Assembly: GCA_028023455.1 (NCBI GenBank)
Contig: JAQFVV010013307.1
Span: forward strand, 34,349-98,348
DNA: 64,000 nt
Source of the DNA: Epiperipatus broadwayi
Lineage: Eukaryota; Onychophora; Udeonychophora; Euonychophora; Peripatidae
Reading direction: 5' to 3'
Shown: one piece after another, positions 46,669 to 57,399 of the stretch
How positions within the stretch are numbered: the stretch's first letter is position 1
Layout of the letters: each line of letters opens with the position of its first letter
Made by a program: the position numbers and the translations under genes
The notes under the pieces: model-generated
Database searches by the model: none
Seen by the model: the letters and a program-made list of their open reading frames with translations, nothing else
What the model was told of the DNA's origin: nothing

Positions 46669-48037
46669 TGGGGACAATCCAAGATAAAAATGATTTGAAT
46701 GCCTTCTCTTGTAGTAGCATTTATCATAAATAAAAAAAAAAAAAAGCTTGTTTAGAGTTATTAGCACACTCTTAATTTTACATATTTGTAAGTGCAAGCT
46801 ATATATAAGTCATGTGACATCTGACTTGTTATTATTAATATATATATATATATATATATAATTAAAGTACATTACATATTTATTATATTATATAAATAAA
46901 TATAATAAATTTATTTAAATATCTGTTAAATTATAACCATTTTTGTATTCTTCATCTAATTTTTGATGAGTTTAGTCAAGCTTTCAATTTATGTTTAATA
47001 TTAAACATAAATATTCCCATTAAGATATAATAATGTGATGCCAAATTTGAAATAAAAATAATGATAATAATAATAATAAACATATTAAAATAATATAAGC
47101 ATTATATATATATATATATATATAATAAAGAAAACTTATTTTCCAGAGTTGAGAGTAGATATTGAAGTCTATAGTTCATAACCCTAATGAAGATCTTTTA
47201 CAAAGTATATTAATCCATTGGAATAATGATGATTTATTTATCCTTAATTGATAAACTGTTAATAATATCCAATGACTTGATTGATATAATATAAAGTAAA
47301 TATTCTTGAATGATGATGTTCTTAATCTCCATTTTTTTATTATCATTAGACGTTCTTTCCAATTAATATTTCAAAATAACATGTAAGGTGGTTTTGAAAC
47401 CTTTTACGATATAATAATTATACTACCCACTGCACATTGTTTTATCCTTAATATATATAATTATCTTAAATTTATATATATTTAAAAAAATAATGAAGTA
47501 TTAGAATAACGTAATTTCCAAAATTCAAATAAATGTTCTTTTCTTTTTATATTGCTATTCCTTTTAAGATTTTGTAGAAAATTTAAATATTTTCCTTATA
47601 GATTTTTTAATCCATAGATTATCTTAATTTTGAAGTATTAATAGTTAATTCCAAACGTTGAACAGTAATATTTTTTTATAAAAGAAAAAGTTATTTAAAA
47701 AAAAATGATTTTCTTTTCTTCTCTCCAATAACTAGAGAAAGAATGAATCTCCTCGTGTTTTGTTACAAGTTCATGCTTAATTCAAATATTAATTTTCAAT
47801 ATATATTAAGATTTAATAATAAAATATATATATATAAAATCATTTATTTCTCTACTTCAAATCTGGCAATTATTCAAAAGCTTAAGGTGTGTATTATTTA
47901 AAGCTCACATGTATATATAAATAGTATATATGTATATACATATTAAAATATTCAAATAGATTTTATATTTATAAATTATTTCATGAGAGATAAAAGCACA
48001 TTAGGCCAATAATAATAACTGGAAGTTACTATTATAT

Positions 48038-48060
48038 TTCCCCTTCCCTTTGGAAATTAA
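48038..48060 (-). other. Polypurine tract of the 44-54 kb element
   Basis: On the minus strand AAAGGGAAGGGGAAA lies immediately 5' of the TATAATAG start of the 3' LTR, the standard plus-strand primer position for an LTR retroelement. Confidence 0.8.
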
Positions 48061-48548
48061 AATTTTAATTTAAGTTAAAATTTTAAACACTTACAAATAT
48101 TTTAGTATGTTCTTATAATATAATTACATTTATATTTGGATTTTATGAAGGGTTGAGTAATTTTTTTTAACTGTTATATCTTCCTAATACTTGGGCTATA
48201 CTATTCTTTTGATAATGATCAAAAATTAAGGACTTTGATGGTTAATATTTTTTTTTATAAAAAATAAAAATAAATAAAATAATGTGTTTCCTTCTTGGAC
48301 AACACAAATATATTTACTAGCCTTATTCCTGCTTCTTTAAGACCTATGGATTTGAAAAGGACTAAATAAATACTAGAGTATCCATTTATTAATATGAATT
48401 GACTATTATTTTAAAGAATACCCTCATCAAAGCTAATGTTCTTAACTATATTTCTCTTTACATTGATCACTATTATTTTTTTATACAACCATATGTTTTA
48501 CACTGCCCAATACTTGTCTTGATATTCACCTTATTTCTTTATATAACA

Positions 48549-48833
48549 TTATAAACAGCCAAAATAAGGTTTTAAAAATCGTGAATTATATGTACTACGA
48601 ATCTCTCCTTCTTGGTTAATCCAAAATGCATTTGGACCTGCCTTTTTAATGATAGTATAAGGTCCTTCATATGTCTTGTAGAATTTATGGTATTTATTTT
48701 CTAATGGTTTACTGGGATGGAAAGTCTTTATCAATACTCTATCTCCAACTTTAAATTCATAAATACATTTTTTTATTCTGATTTCTATTATTTGCCATTT
48801 TAACAAGTTGTTTATGAGCTTGTAAAATGTCAT
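48549..48833 (-). pseudogene. Integrase C-terminal (GPY/F) domain
   Basis: The frame reads YEFKVGDRVLIKTFHPSKPL, then KFYKTYEGPYTIIKKAG, then a conserved end RFLKPYFG. This is the gypsy integrase C-terminal module: GDxVLxK, the GPY motif, and the SRLKPY-like close. It is open over 94 codons and better preserved than other pol parts. The catalytic core that should lie upstream (higher coordinates) is missing. Confidence 0.85.
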
Positions 48834-49304
48834 TTTTCTCCATCTATTTTGGGTTCATAAATTATAGGTTTATATTTTTTTAAAATAATATAAGTATAAT
48901 TTGATGAAAATATAGTCGTATGGGTGAGAATATTTCTCCAAGACTAGTAAGTATTCTTCTTATACATACTTATATACATATACATCTATAATTGTATATC
49001 TATACTTTATAGATTTATAAATTATGTTGGCATTTTATTACCTTATCATATTAACCATTTGGTCTACTTCCTATTCTAGATCAAGTAACCAAAGATTAAA
49101 TTTCAATAAATTTAATTTTTCTATATTTAGTTCCTACATCAATATTTATATCATCAAAATTTCTATATATACATTTTTTTTCTTTAACAAACTATAATGG
49201 GTTCAATCATTACTCATTGTCTGTTTTCATTTTTAAATCGTCATAACCCTTGAAAGTCCTTCCATAATATGTGCTTATCTTCATTAAGCACAATAATTCA
49301 TGTG
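48834..49304. other. Internal retroelement DNA without recognisable domain
   Basis: Frames are interrupted on the minus strand. A short RAHIMEGLSRVMTI-like peptide follows the second GPF motif but is not assigned. Confidence 0.4.
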
Positions 49305-49950
49305 TTAAATGAATGTAAATGGACCTTCATAAGTATTACATAATTTATGAATAGTATGACCTTTTTGAATTTCTGAAATACTCATTTGAGAAGTTAATAA
49401 TTCATTCTCATTATTAACTCTACAAGTATTTAAATTTAATCCTTCTAAACCAATATTAATAAAATAATTTTCAGTCTCATGCATTATATAATACTGAAAA
49501 TTTAATCTATTATTAGAGATAATTATTTGTTGTGGATCTTTTTTAATAAATTCTAAATGATTCTGACAGACTCTGTTCTTTAGTATTACCATAGATATTT
49601 ATATTAGTTTTAAGAGAATCATCCCTTACCTCAAATAATATCTGATGTGAAAGAATAGATTTTGGGTTAAGGTCATTTATCTTATTAAGATCTTTAACAA
49701 TAATTTCCAAATCATTCACTACTTCATTTTCTATTTTTTTATTATCTTGAATCTTATGTTTTATCTCTGTTTGTTGCATCTCCATGACTTGTGTGTTTTG
49801 GAAACTTTTTGCTTCATTCATTTCCACAATTCCTTGTGAATTGAATGAGTTTAAATTAATCATTCCAAAAATATTGTGCTGATTCTTTATATCTTTACTC
49901 TGTTGTATAATATCATAGTGGTTTTGATAATTTTCTTCTGTAGTAATCAA
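49305..49950 (-). pseudogene. Pol-linker frames ending in a second GPF-like motif
   Basis: Two overlapping frames (49950-49543 and 49592-49305) continue each other across a frameshift. The first is a polar, Asn/Gln/Lys-rich linker. The second ends HTIHKLCNTYEGPFTFI, resembling the FYKTYEGPYTII of the integrase C-terminus at 48.7 kb. A partial duplication of the integrase end, or a remnant of a second element, would explain it. Confidence 0.4.
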
Positions 49951-49986
49951 TTGAACTAATAATGATTTACTCTGAATATTATCATT

Positions 49987-50316
49987 TCATTCAAAGTAAG
50001 TTTGAAGTTCTTCTTGTTGATTGTTGACCTTAATCTGCATTGTATCATTCATGATTATTTTAATAGAATTTATTTGTGGAGCTAATATTGTGTCCTCTAA
50101 AATAAAATTGATAGGACATTTTTCTATTCCATCATTAGGAATCTGAGATATCCAACCAGTAGAAAATTCAGTGTCAAGTAAAGTTTCAACATTAAAAGAA
50201 CGTTTATTACCTTTATTGGATTCCAAAATAAAACCATGCAAATCCTTTTGTAAGATAATAGCTTGTCTTTGATTATTTGAATTATGAATAGTAATTCTGT
50301 CATCTGTTTCAAACAT
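49987..50316 (-). pseudogene. Protease-like segment
   Basis: The 109-codon frame contains [17 protein letters not shown], close to the LLDTGxxxSWI signature of retroelement aspartic proteases with G changed to E. It then has [15 protein letters not shown], like the linker strands between protease and RT. It is in frame with the coiled-coil ORF upstream, separated by one TAG codon, as expected of a gag-pol fusion. Confidence 0.5.
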
Positions 50317-50322
50317 AAAAGA

Positions 50323-50937
50323 CTAATTTCCAATAGCTAAACATGTTGAATCAAGTAAAAACAAAATAGGCTGACTGAAAATACCAGATTTAACTTGATT
50401 ACATGCATTCTGTAATTCTTTTAAACATAATTCCAAACTATCCTTCTCATAAAGGTTACAACTATTATACATATTAGAAAATTTTCCATTCAAAATAATC
50501 TCTAAAGAAATTATTTTATTCTCCAAAGATCTAAGTTGATGATCAATAGTCTCTAATACATTATTTTGAGACTCAATCTCATTATTTTGTTTAGTAGAGA
50601 GTTGATCTATTCTTGTGTGTATCCTTTGTCTATCTTCTTAAATTTCATTCCGTATTTTATTTTGTTCTTCCTTTACTTCATCTCTAAAAATTCCTTGATT
50701 TTTATACATTTCTACACATTCAACATTTAAGCTATCTCTGATGTCATTTTGGAACTCACTAAACCGCTGTTGACACTTTGAATTATTTTCATCAATTTCA
50801 TTCTTTAGATCATTTAATCTTGTTTAATTTCTATGTTATCTTTTTTAACATTATCCACATTTAAATTTAATTGTTGAATTTTTGTAGATAGTTTATTTTC
50901 AATTTCTGTTATTTCAACCTTCAAATCATTTTTTAAA
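50323..50937 (-). pseudogene. Gag coiled-coil continuation
   Basis: The minus strand continues the coiled coil with few stops (for example RIDQLSTKQNNEIESQNNVL, then ETIDHQLRSLENKIISLEII) and ends in QVKSGIFSQPILFLLDS before a TAG. Probably the gag central region. Confidence 0.5.
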
Positions 50938-51183
50938 CTATAATTTTTTATTATTATCATCCAATTTTTGATTTAAATCACTTTTTAAGTTACACATGTC
51001 ACTTCTAAAACTAGTACTATTATCATCCAATTTTTGATTTAAATCACTTTTTAAGTTACACATGTCACTTCTAAAACTAGTACTATTATCATCTAATTTT
51101 TGATTTAAATCACTTTTTAATTTACACATGTCACTTCTAAAACTATTTTTTAAACTACTAATGTCACTGTCTATTTTATTCAT
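50938..51183 (-). CDS. Coiled-coil ORF with 22-residue repeats
   Basis: 81 codons dominated by three near-identical repeats of SFRSDMCNLKSDLNQKLDDN plus two residues, i.e. a 66-bp DNA tandem repeat at about 50.95-51.15 kb. The ATG overlaps the stop codon of the upstream ORF (ATGA at 51183-51180), an arrangement compatible with termination-reinitiation or frameshifting. It belongs to the gag leader of the element. Confidence 0.55.
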   Translation of the reverse strand: MNKIDSDISSLKNSFRSDMCKLKSDLNQKLDDNSTSFRSDMCNLKSDLNQKLDDNSTSFRSDMCNLKSDLNQKLDDNNKKL

Positions 51184-51458
51184 AAATATTTGTAACTTTG
51201 CTGTATTGTATCAACATTAAATGATTGACTAATCTCAATTGTAGATGATTGATTTAAATCTTCATCAACTATATTTTGTGTTTGTGATAACACTTGATCT
51301 AAACTCTGTGTTTGATGAGGGTATTCAACTATAGTTGTAGAACCCTCAGATGCATGTACTAATGATGAATGTTCTATAATATTAATACCATCACTTAGTT
51401 CACTTTGCAAATCATCTTGCATTTGATTAGAGCTTTCAGTATCTTTGTTTGAAAACAT
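51180..51458 (-). CDS. First ORF of the 44-54 kb element
   Basis: 92 codons from an ATG: acidic, Ser/Gln/Thr-rich, probably disordered (MFSNKDTESSNQMQDDLQSE onward), with no motif. It is the first frame after the 5' LTR and leads into the coiled coil with a 4-base overlap, so it is probably the gag N-terminus. Confidence 0.5.
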   Translation of the reverse strand: MFSNKDTESSNQMQDDLQSELSDGINIIEHSSLVHASEGSTTIVEYPHQTQSLDQVLSQTQNIVDEDLNQSSTIEISQSFNVDTIQQSYKYL

Positions 51459-51950
51459 TTTCCAACTTCAAAGCATAACAAATTTTAACTTAATTTAAAT
51501 ATTACACAAGCTTATATATTTTTATATTCAAAATATTATATCGTAAAGTTCTTTACCACTTCATGCTATTTATATATACTTATGATGTTCTAATGATATA
51601 TGTGTATATTTTTAAACATCTAAGTCTATAGAAAAACTTTATCCCACTTAACTCTTGTTTAAAACATAATTTAATAATTAGTTATTTAAATATTGATCTC
51701 TCTAAATCATATTATATATATTATCATTTTTTTATTTATATTAATCTTGTAATTATAAACACCATATGAATCTTCATAACAACATACTTGTTACTAAGAA
51801 TAATCAATTAATCTATCCATGACTTTTTCACTATATGTAATAATATAGAATCATTGATTCAAAGCCCCAGTTAATATGTTAAATATGTAACAGTATATAA
51901 TTTATACCTGTGAACATAAATGTTCAAGGCGCAAAACGTTGTGCACCAAA

Positions 51951-54278
51951 TATAATGGAACGGCAATTAATCATCCCAGTTGTTGCGTCAAACATAACAG
52001 AATGAATATATTTGATACTTGGAAATCATTAACTTAATGCTTCACAGTTAGGTTCACCAAATATAACAGAATGGGTTATATTTAAAGTCTAAGTTGGTCT
52101 TGTTAAATATAATGGGATGATTAAATTCCCTAGAAAGAGGATATGCATCAGACTTTGGGTCTTCAGGTAGAATGCTAGAAATGAATTGATGAAATACTAA
52201 ATCCATGATTATATCTATCTATATTATGCTAGCTCAATAATTTTTAAATAAGTTTTAATATAATTTAGAATAGTTCATCCATCTTTCATCCCTCTTTCAA
52301 TCACCATTATGCCACGATATTCAAACTCATGGAGAATTTGCAATTAACTCTTTTCAGGGATAATTTCAAAACAAGTTACTATTTAATATGCCTTTATATA
52401 AGCATTAACTAATAATTAATATTCATTTGATATTTATAATACTAGCATATATATAATTCAATAATGATTAGACAAAGAGATCCAGTTAATAACTCAATAT
52501 TTAATAAACAATAAAAAAAATATAATGTAAAAGATAAATAAAATATTAATAAATAACTAAGAATGAATTCTACCATAATAAAATATTAATAAATAATATT
52601 CCTATTTAATACGCTATGATAAAATTCTGTATTATGATAAACGATAATTAAAGAATATAATTTAAATTAACAGATATATAAAACAATATCTAAATTCAAA
52701 AATTAATAACTTATCAACCTATTTACAGTTATTATATATGTTTCTCAATTGTTAATATATAAGTAATATTTACAATTGTATGTATGTATGTATGTATGTA
52801 TGTATGTATGTATGTATGTATGTATGTATGTATGTATGTATGTATGTATGTATGTATGCGTGTGCATGTACATGTATGTGTGCGTGCGTGCGTGCGCGTA
52901 CGTACGTATGTATGTATGTAGGTATGTATGTATGTAGGTATGTAGGTATGTATGTAGGTATGTATGTATGTATGTATGTATGTATGTATGTAGGTATGTA
53001 TGTATGTATGTAGGTAGGTAGGTATGTATGTATGTATGTATGTAGGTATGTACGTATGTAGGTATGTACATATGTATGTATGTATGTATTTATAATAATT
53101 AAAATATATTAAATATTTATTATATTATATAAATAAATATAATAAATTTATTTAAATATCTGTTAAATTATAACCATTTTTGTATTCTTCATCTAATTTT
53201 TGATGAGATTTAGTCAAGCTTTCAATTTATGTTTAATATTAAACATAAATATTCCCATTAAGATATAATAATGTGATGCCAAATTTGAAATAAAAATGAT
53301 AATAATAATAATAATAATAAACATATTAAAATAATATAAGCATTATTATAATGTATATATATATATATAAATAATAAAGAAAACTTATTTTCCAGAGTTG
53401 AGAGTAGATATTGAAGTCTATAGTTCATAATCCTAATGAAGATCTTTTACGAAGTATATTAATCCATTGGAATAATGATGATTTATTTATCCTTAATAGA
53501 TAAACTGTTAATAATATCCAATGACTTGATTGATATAATATAAAGTAAATATTCTTCGAATGATGATGTTCTTAATCTCCATTTTTCTATTATCATTAGA
53601 CGTTCTTTCCAATTAATATTTCAAAATAACATGTAAGTTGGTTTTGAAACCTTTTACAATATAATAATTATACTACTCACTCATTGTTTTATCCTTAATA
53701 TATATAATTATCTTAAATTCATATATATTTAAAAAAATAATGAAGTGTTAGAATAACGTAGTTTCCAAAATTCAAATAAATGTTCTTTTCTTTTTATATT
53801 GCTATTCCTTTTAAGATTTAGTAGAAAACTTAAATATTTTCCTTATAGATTTTTTAATCCAGATTACCTTAATTTGGAAGTATTAATAGTTAATTCCAAA
53901 CATTGAACAGTAATATTTTTTTATAAAGGAAAAAGTTATTTAAAAAGAAATGATTTTCTTTTCTTCTCTTCAATAACACGAGAAAGAATGAATCTCCTCG
54001 TGTTTTGTTACAAGTTCATGCTTAATTCAAATATTAATTGTTCAATATATATTAAGATTTAATAATAAAATATATATATATAATCATTTATTTCTCTACT
54101 TCAAATCTGGCAATTATTCAAAAGCTTAAGGTATGTATTATTTAAAGCTCATATATATATATATAGTATATATGTACATACATATTAAAATATTCAAATA
54201 GATTTTATATTTATAAATTATTTCATAAGAGATAAAAGCATGTTAGGCCAATAATAATAACTGGAAGTTACTATTATA
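51951..54278 (-). repeat. 5' LTR with TGTA microsatellite
   Basis: Pairs with 44195-48036. It serves as the uninterrupted copy that defines where array D inserted. Confidence 0.88.
52775..53090. repeat. TGTA-rich microsatellite (TGTA, GGTA, TGCG variants)
   Basis: About 315 bp of (TGTA)n with interspersed TAGG, TGCG and TACG variants. It produces artificial open frames of Met-Tyr-Val-Cys or Tyr-Ile-His-Thr repeats on both strands, which are not genes. Confidence 0.97.
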
Positions 54279-55429
54279 ATATTATCAGATGAATTACAAA
54301 CCAGTCATTTTTCTAAAAAATATTTTTCAAATATAGCTATGAAAAAATATTGAGTAACTTGTTTTAAAATAATAGGTGCAGATCAAGAAGATCCAGTCGA
54401 TTCAAACACTTTTATTACATCTGTGAAGAGGAGTAAATAATATCAAGAAAGAAACTAAAATAGCATCAAGGTATGAATGAAAAACTAAAGCTTGAGATAT
54501 GAAAAATACTATTAATGATTATTAACAATTACAAAAAGAAGTAAAATCTTTATTAGAGGTGCTAAACAAAAAAGCAAATAAATATGCTTTACAATGTCAA
54601 CATGGCCAAACAAAAATAATGATGTCTGAGAAAATATTTTAAAAAAAAAAATCAAAACTAATGAAATTAAATTAGACAAGATAAAAAGTTTTGTAAGCTT
54701 TAAAGTGAAATTATCACCAGCTTAAATCTTCAATAAAAAATATAACTAATAATATTCAAAAAGTAATGCTTGAAGATTTCATATAATATTTTTAAAATCT
54801 ACAAAATCAGGTGATAAACCAGTTTATGTGTACTAAAAACATATGGTAGCAAAAGACTCATGAGAAGAATCTTGGAGTTTGAAAGAACACAGAAAATTGA
54901 GAAGTGATCTATGAAAAAGTTTTCAATTGAAAACTACAAAACAAAAAAAAAATGTTATTTATAATGAAATTCATAAAACAGATGACTATAAACGATTATT
55001 TGAGGCTAAAACTATAATTTTGGGGTTAAAATCCAAGATACAAACAAAAGGAGATACATTATAAAAGATGGTTAAAGAATAGCTTGGCGCCAACTTGCTT
55101 TTACTTTTTTTTTTCCAAAAAAATAGACAGAATTGGAGATATCACCGGAAATACCTGTGGTTTTTGATGTTGATGAGAATAAATTTATATATTACGCACA
55201 GTTTCTCACACCAGTTACTCACACATGCTTCATTTTTTGTATCAGGCTGACATCCTCATTGTGCTATTGAATTAAGCTTATGATCGATAGTATAAGACAA
55301 AATGAGATTGTATGTGCTTTATTTCTGTACTGGGTTTTCATTCAGAAAAACAAAAACCATAAATAATTAAAAATAGTAATTTAGTATCAATTTTAAAATA
55401 ATGTTAAACACATCACTTAATTACTTAAG
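54279..55429. other. Decayed coiled-coil-like DNA, no gene called
   Basis: Plus-strand translation shows Lys/Gln-rich pieces with many stops at 54.5-55.05 kb, similar in texture to the gag leaders. TTGGCGCCAA at about 55.08 kb is a palindromic word resembling a primer-binding site, but nothing else supports it. Confidence 0.35.
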
Positions 55430-55574
55430 TAATAACTGAAACACACAGGCTTATTACATACATACCTATGTTTATATATGTAATATATAGGGTATATGAG
55501 CACAGACTCACTCTCCACACTATCTCATAACACTGATACACTTAAACACATATATGTTGAAAAGATAAATAATC

Positions 55575-55618
55575 ACCAATATACGTATTTCATGCTAAAC
55601 CAGCAATCATCAATTGGT
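55575..55618 (-). ncRNA. Hammerhead, family F copy 1 (C3 changed)
   Basis: Stem I ACCAA/TTGGT forms five Watson-Crick pairs. The box is TTGATGA, stem II is (T)TGC/GCA(T), GAAA is intact, stem III is palindromic TACGTA, and the site is AUA. Confidence 0.72.
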
Positions 55619-56103
55619 TCAAATTACCATCTCTACACATATATGCTATGAGTGCTCAAATATATATTAAGATAGTTAAACCTCACACTTTAATGGACAG
55701 GCTTCAATTTACTCCACACTCCAACTCCTCAACCGTCCATCCAATGGAAAATCTGAAGATGGAATGCTCGAAGGCCACCCTGAGGCTGAGATTCTTGTCA
55801 CACCCATGTTGACCTAAAGTCAATCTGACCCCTCATGTACAGGACATAATCCATTTAATACATATACAAGGGATGGGCAGACATCTCCACTTTTGTAATA
55901 ACTGAAACACACAGGCTTATTACATACCTGTGTTTATATATGTAATATATAGGGTATATGAGCACAGACTTTCACATGACCCACCACTCTCCACACTATC
56001 TCATAACACTGATACACTTAAACACATATATGTTAAAAAGATAAATAATCACCAATAGAGTATTTCATGCTAAACCAGCAATATGTTGAAAAGATAAATA
56101 ATC

Positions 56104-56146
56104 ACCAATAGAGTATTTCATGCTAAACCAGCAATCATCAGTTGTG
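56104..56146 (-). ncRNA. Hammerhead remnant, family F copy 2
   Basis: CTGATGA, TGC/GCA stem II and GAAA are intact. Stem III and stem I have been altered by the local duplication. Confidence 0.6.
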
Positions 56147-56155
56147 CGTTTCAGT

Positions 56156-56195
56156 TATAAGTATTTCGTGTTGAACCAGCACTCATCAGTTAGTC
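56156..56195 (-). ncRNA. Hammerhead remnant, family F copy 3
   Basis: CTGATGA, stem II GTG/CAC and GAAA are intact. Stem I does not close because the flank has been replaced. Confidence 0.55.
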
Positions 56196-56255
56196 CAGAT
56201 TATCATCTCCCATACATATATATATGGTCATGTGTATCAGTAGTATGAGATAGTG

Positions 56256-56296
56256 TGGCTAGTTGAAGGGTGCTTGAAAGTCTGAGTTCAAATCCC
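56256..56296 (+). promoter_or_regulatory. Pol III-type A and B boxes of family F
   Basis: TGGCTAGTTGAA (56256-56267) fits the A box and GAGTTCAAATCCC (56284-56296) the B box, at tRNA-like spacing. Similar B boxes occur at 63068-63080 and 63551-63562 (minus strand) and 63742-63754 (plus strand). Confidence 0.65.
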
Positions 56297-56345
56297 CTAT
56301 ATTTACAATTAAGCTCCAGGTATACGAAGAATGCCTGTATTTTAA

Positions 56346-57399
56346 ATATTTATTAATTAAAACCAACTTTAAAATATTATGAAATTAAGCCCAAGATCAA
56401 TTACAAACTGAATTGTGAATTTTTTAAAACTAAAATAATAGCAGTTTTGTTAAATTATCAAAAAAATTACTTCTGTTAATTGCTATTTGCTTATTTCAAA
56501 ACTAAGCGTCTTTAATATGGGTTCATTAAGTCATATAATATAGCTCTAAATACTGAGCATTTTAGAATAAATCGTGTTAAGGGAACGGCAAACGACAACT
56601 GGCAATGACCAAGTATTATCGCTTGGTCGTAGTACTGCCTAGTTACTTCAAACTGTTCTTAGTCAAAGAACATACATTTACTCATAATAGTTGAGGCACC
56701 GTCGGTTTTATTAATAAATAGATACCGTGAGAATAGCAGCAAATTAAGTGTGAAAAAGTCAATAATAATTAAAACTTTTACATTAATACTGATTATTAAA
56801 GTTGATTATTACTCATTATGTAGCTTATATCAATTTTCGATGATAAAAATGTTGTAGTCTCATTAATCATAAGTGGTCTTTGGGGCAGAAGTAATTAATT
56901 AGGCATAAAAAATTAACTGGATGTAATCGTAAAAGAAAGATTATCCTACCTTTTTTTTTTTTTAGAATGAAAAAAAAGTAATTTCTAGATTTATTTTACA
57001 TATTTTTTTCCTGCATACCACAAATAAAAAACGTAACCACACAAATAAATAGCAAATAAAACTTGTGTCACCAACTATTTTTTCTTTTCTTTTTATCCTT
57101 CAAATATAATTATCAATATCACATACTGACAATCTACATGCAGGCAAACTTCGCGATATTGTTTGAATAATAAAATTGCAAAGTATTTTTGTATTTAAAA
57201 GGGGGTGGGGGAAGGAATATTTACTTTTCCAATTTTGTTTTTTTTTTTTGCATATTTTTAAATAATTATTGTTATAATAACTAATGTCAATTTAGGACGA
57301 ATCCGTTAATTAGTAATTCAATTATTATTATAGGCATAATAAATTGAATTCATATCACTATTTATTTATATAATTAATCAATATATCGTTTCAAACTTT
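56346..57399. other. No gene seen; small perfect hairpin
   Basis: A more complex, CpG-containing patch at 56.57-56.75 kb holds GACCAAG-TATTATCG-CTTGGTC (56607-56628), a perfect 7-bp stem with an 8-nt loop. The rest is AT-rich without domains. Confidence 0.45.

Larger units (their letters stand above)
45066..46838. mobile_element. Inverted tandem array D of hammerhead units, nested in an LTR
   Basis: The left arm has one full antisense unit (from 45066) and the first ~55 bp of a second. Sense units follow after a turnaround at about 45547 (ATTTATG|ACATCTGAC), with ribozymes at 45790, 46214 and 46634 (spacings 424 and 420 bp). The units are almost identical, differing mainly in the A/T run lengths next to AAGCTTGTTTAGAG. 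Ends are in TA microsatellite: in sense reading CTTAATTTTA|TATA on the left and TTATTATTA|ATATAT on the right. Confidence 0.9.
44195..48036 (-). repeat. 3' LTR, interrupted by array D
   Basis: About 2.05 kb of LTR once the 45066-46838 insertion is removed. The insertion sits in a TA run; the other LTR carries TGTA repeats at the same point. Confidence 0.85.
44195..54278 (-). mobile_element. LTR retrotransposon with ~2.0-kb LTRs, pol core deleted, nested insertion
   Basis: Direct repeats 44195-48036 and 51951-54278 are near-identical apart from a 1.8-kb inverted hammerhead array in the first and a TGTA microsatellite in the second. On the minus strand the LTRs begin TATAATAGTAAC and end CCATTATA. 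The purine tract AAAGGGAAGGGGAAA directly precedes the 3' LTR, and TTTGGTGCACAACG follows the 5' LTR in the primer-binding position. Flanks carry a possible 4-bp ATAT duplication. The internal 3.9 kb encodes coiled coil, a protease-like segment and integrase C-terminal remnants, but no RT or integrase core, so the copy is a deletion derivative. Confidence 0.85.
55430..56345. mobile_element. SINE-like hammerhead family F, tandem then inverted (array 1)
   Basis: Two minus-strand units begin at 55430 and 55896 (period about 466 bp; start AATAACTGAAACACACAGG). The second is internally duplicated and is followed by a plus-strand unit with a clear tRNA-like head. In sense order the unit holds a hammerhead, then a tRNA-like region with a B box, then an ATATATTACATATATAAA segment. 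As in arrays A-D, antisense units lie left and the sense unit right. Confidence 0.75.

Noticed and set aside
46615-46797. 60-codon minus-strand frame
   Set aside because: It runs antisense across a ribozyme unit of array D and is not maintained in the neighbouring identical units as a coding sequence.
52745-53071. Open frames of ~80-108 codons on both strands
   Set aside because: They are translations of the TGTA microsatellite (Tyr-Ile-His-Thr or Met-Tyr-Val-Cys repeats).
55076-55092. Primer-binding site TTGGCGCC
   Set aside because: It is a short palindromic word with no LTR end beside it.
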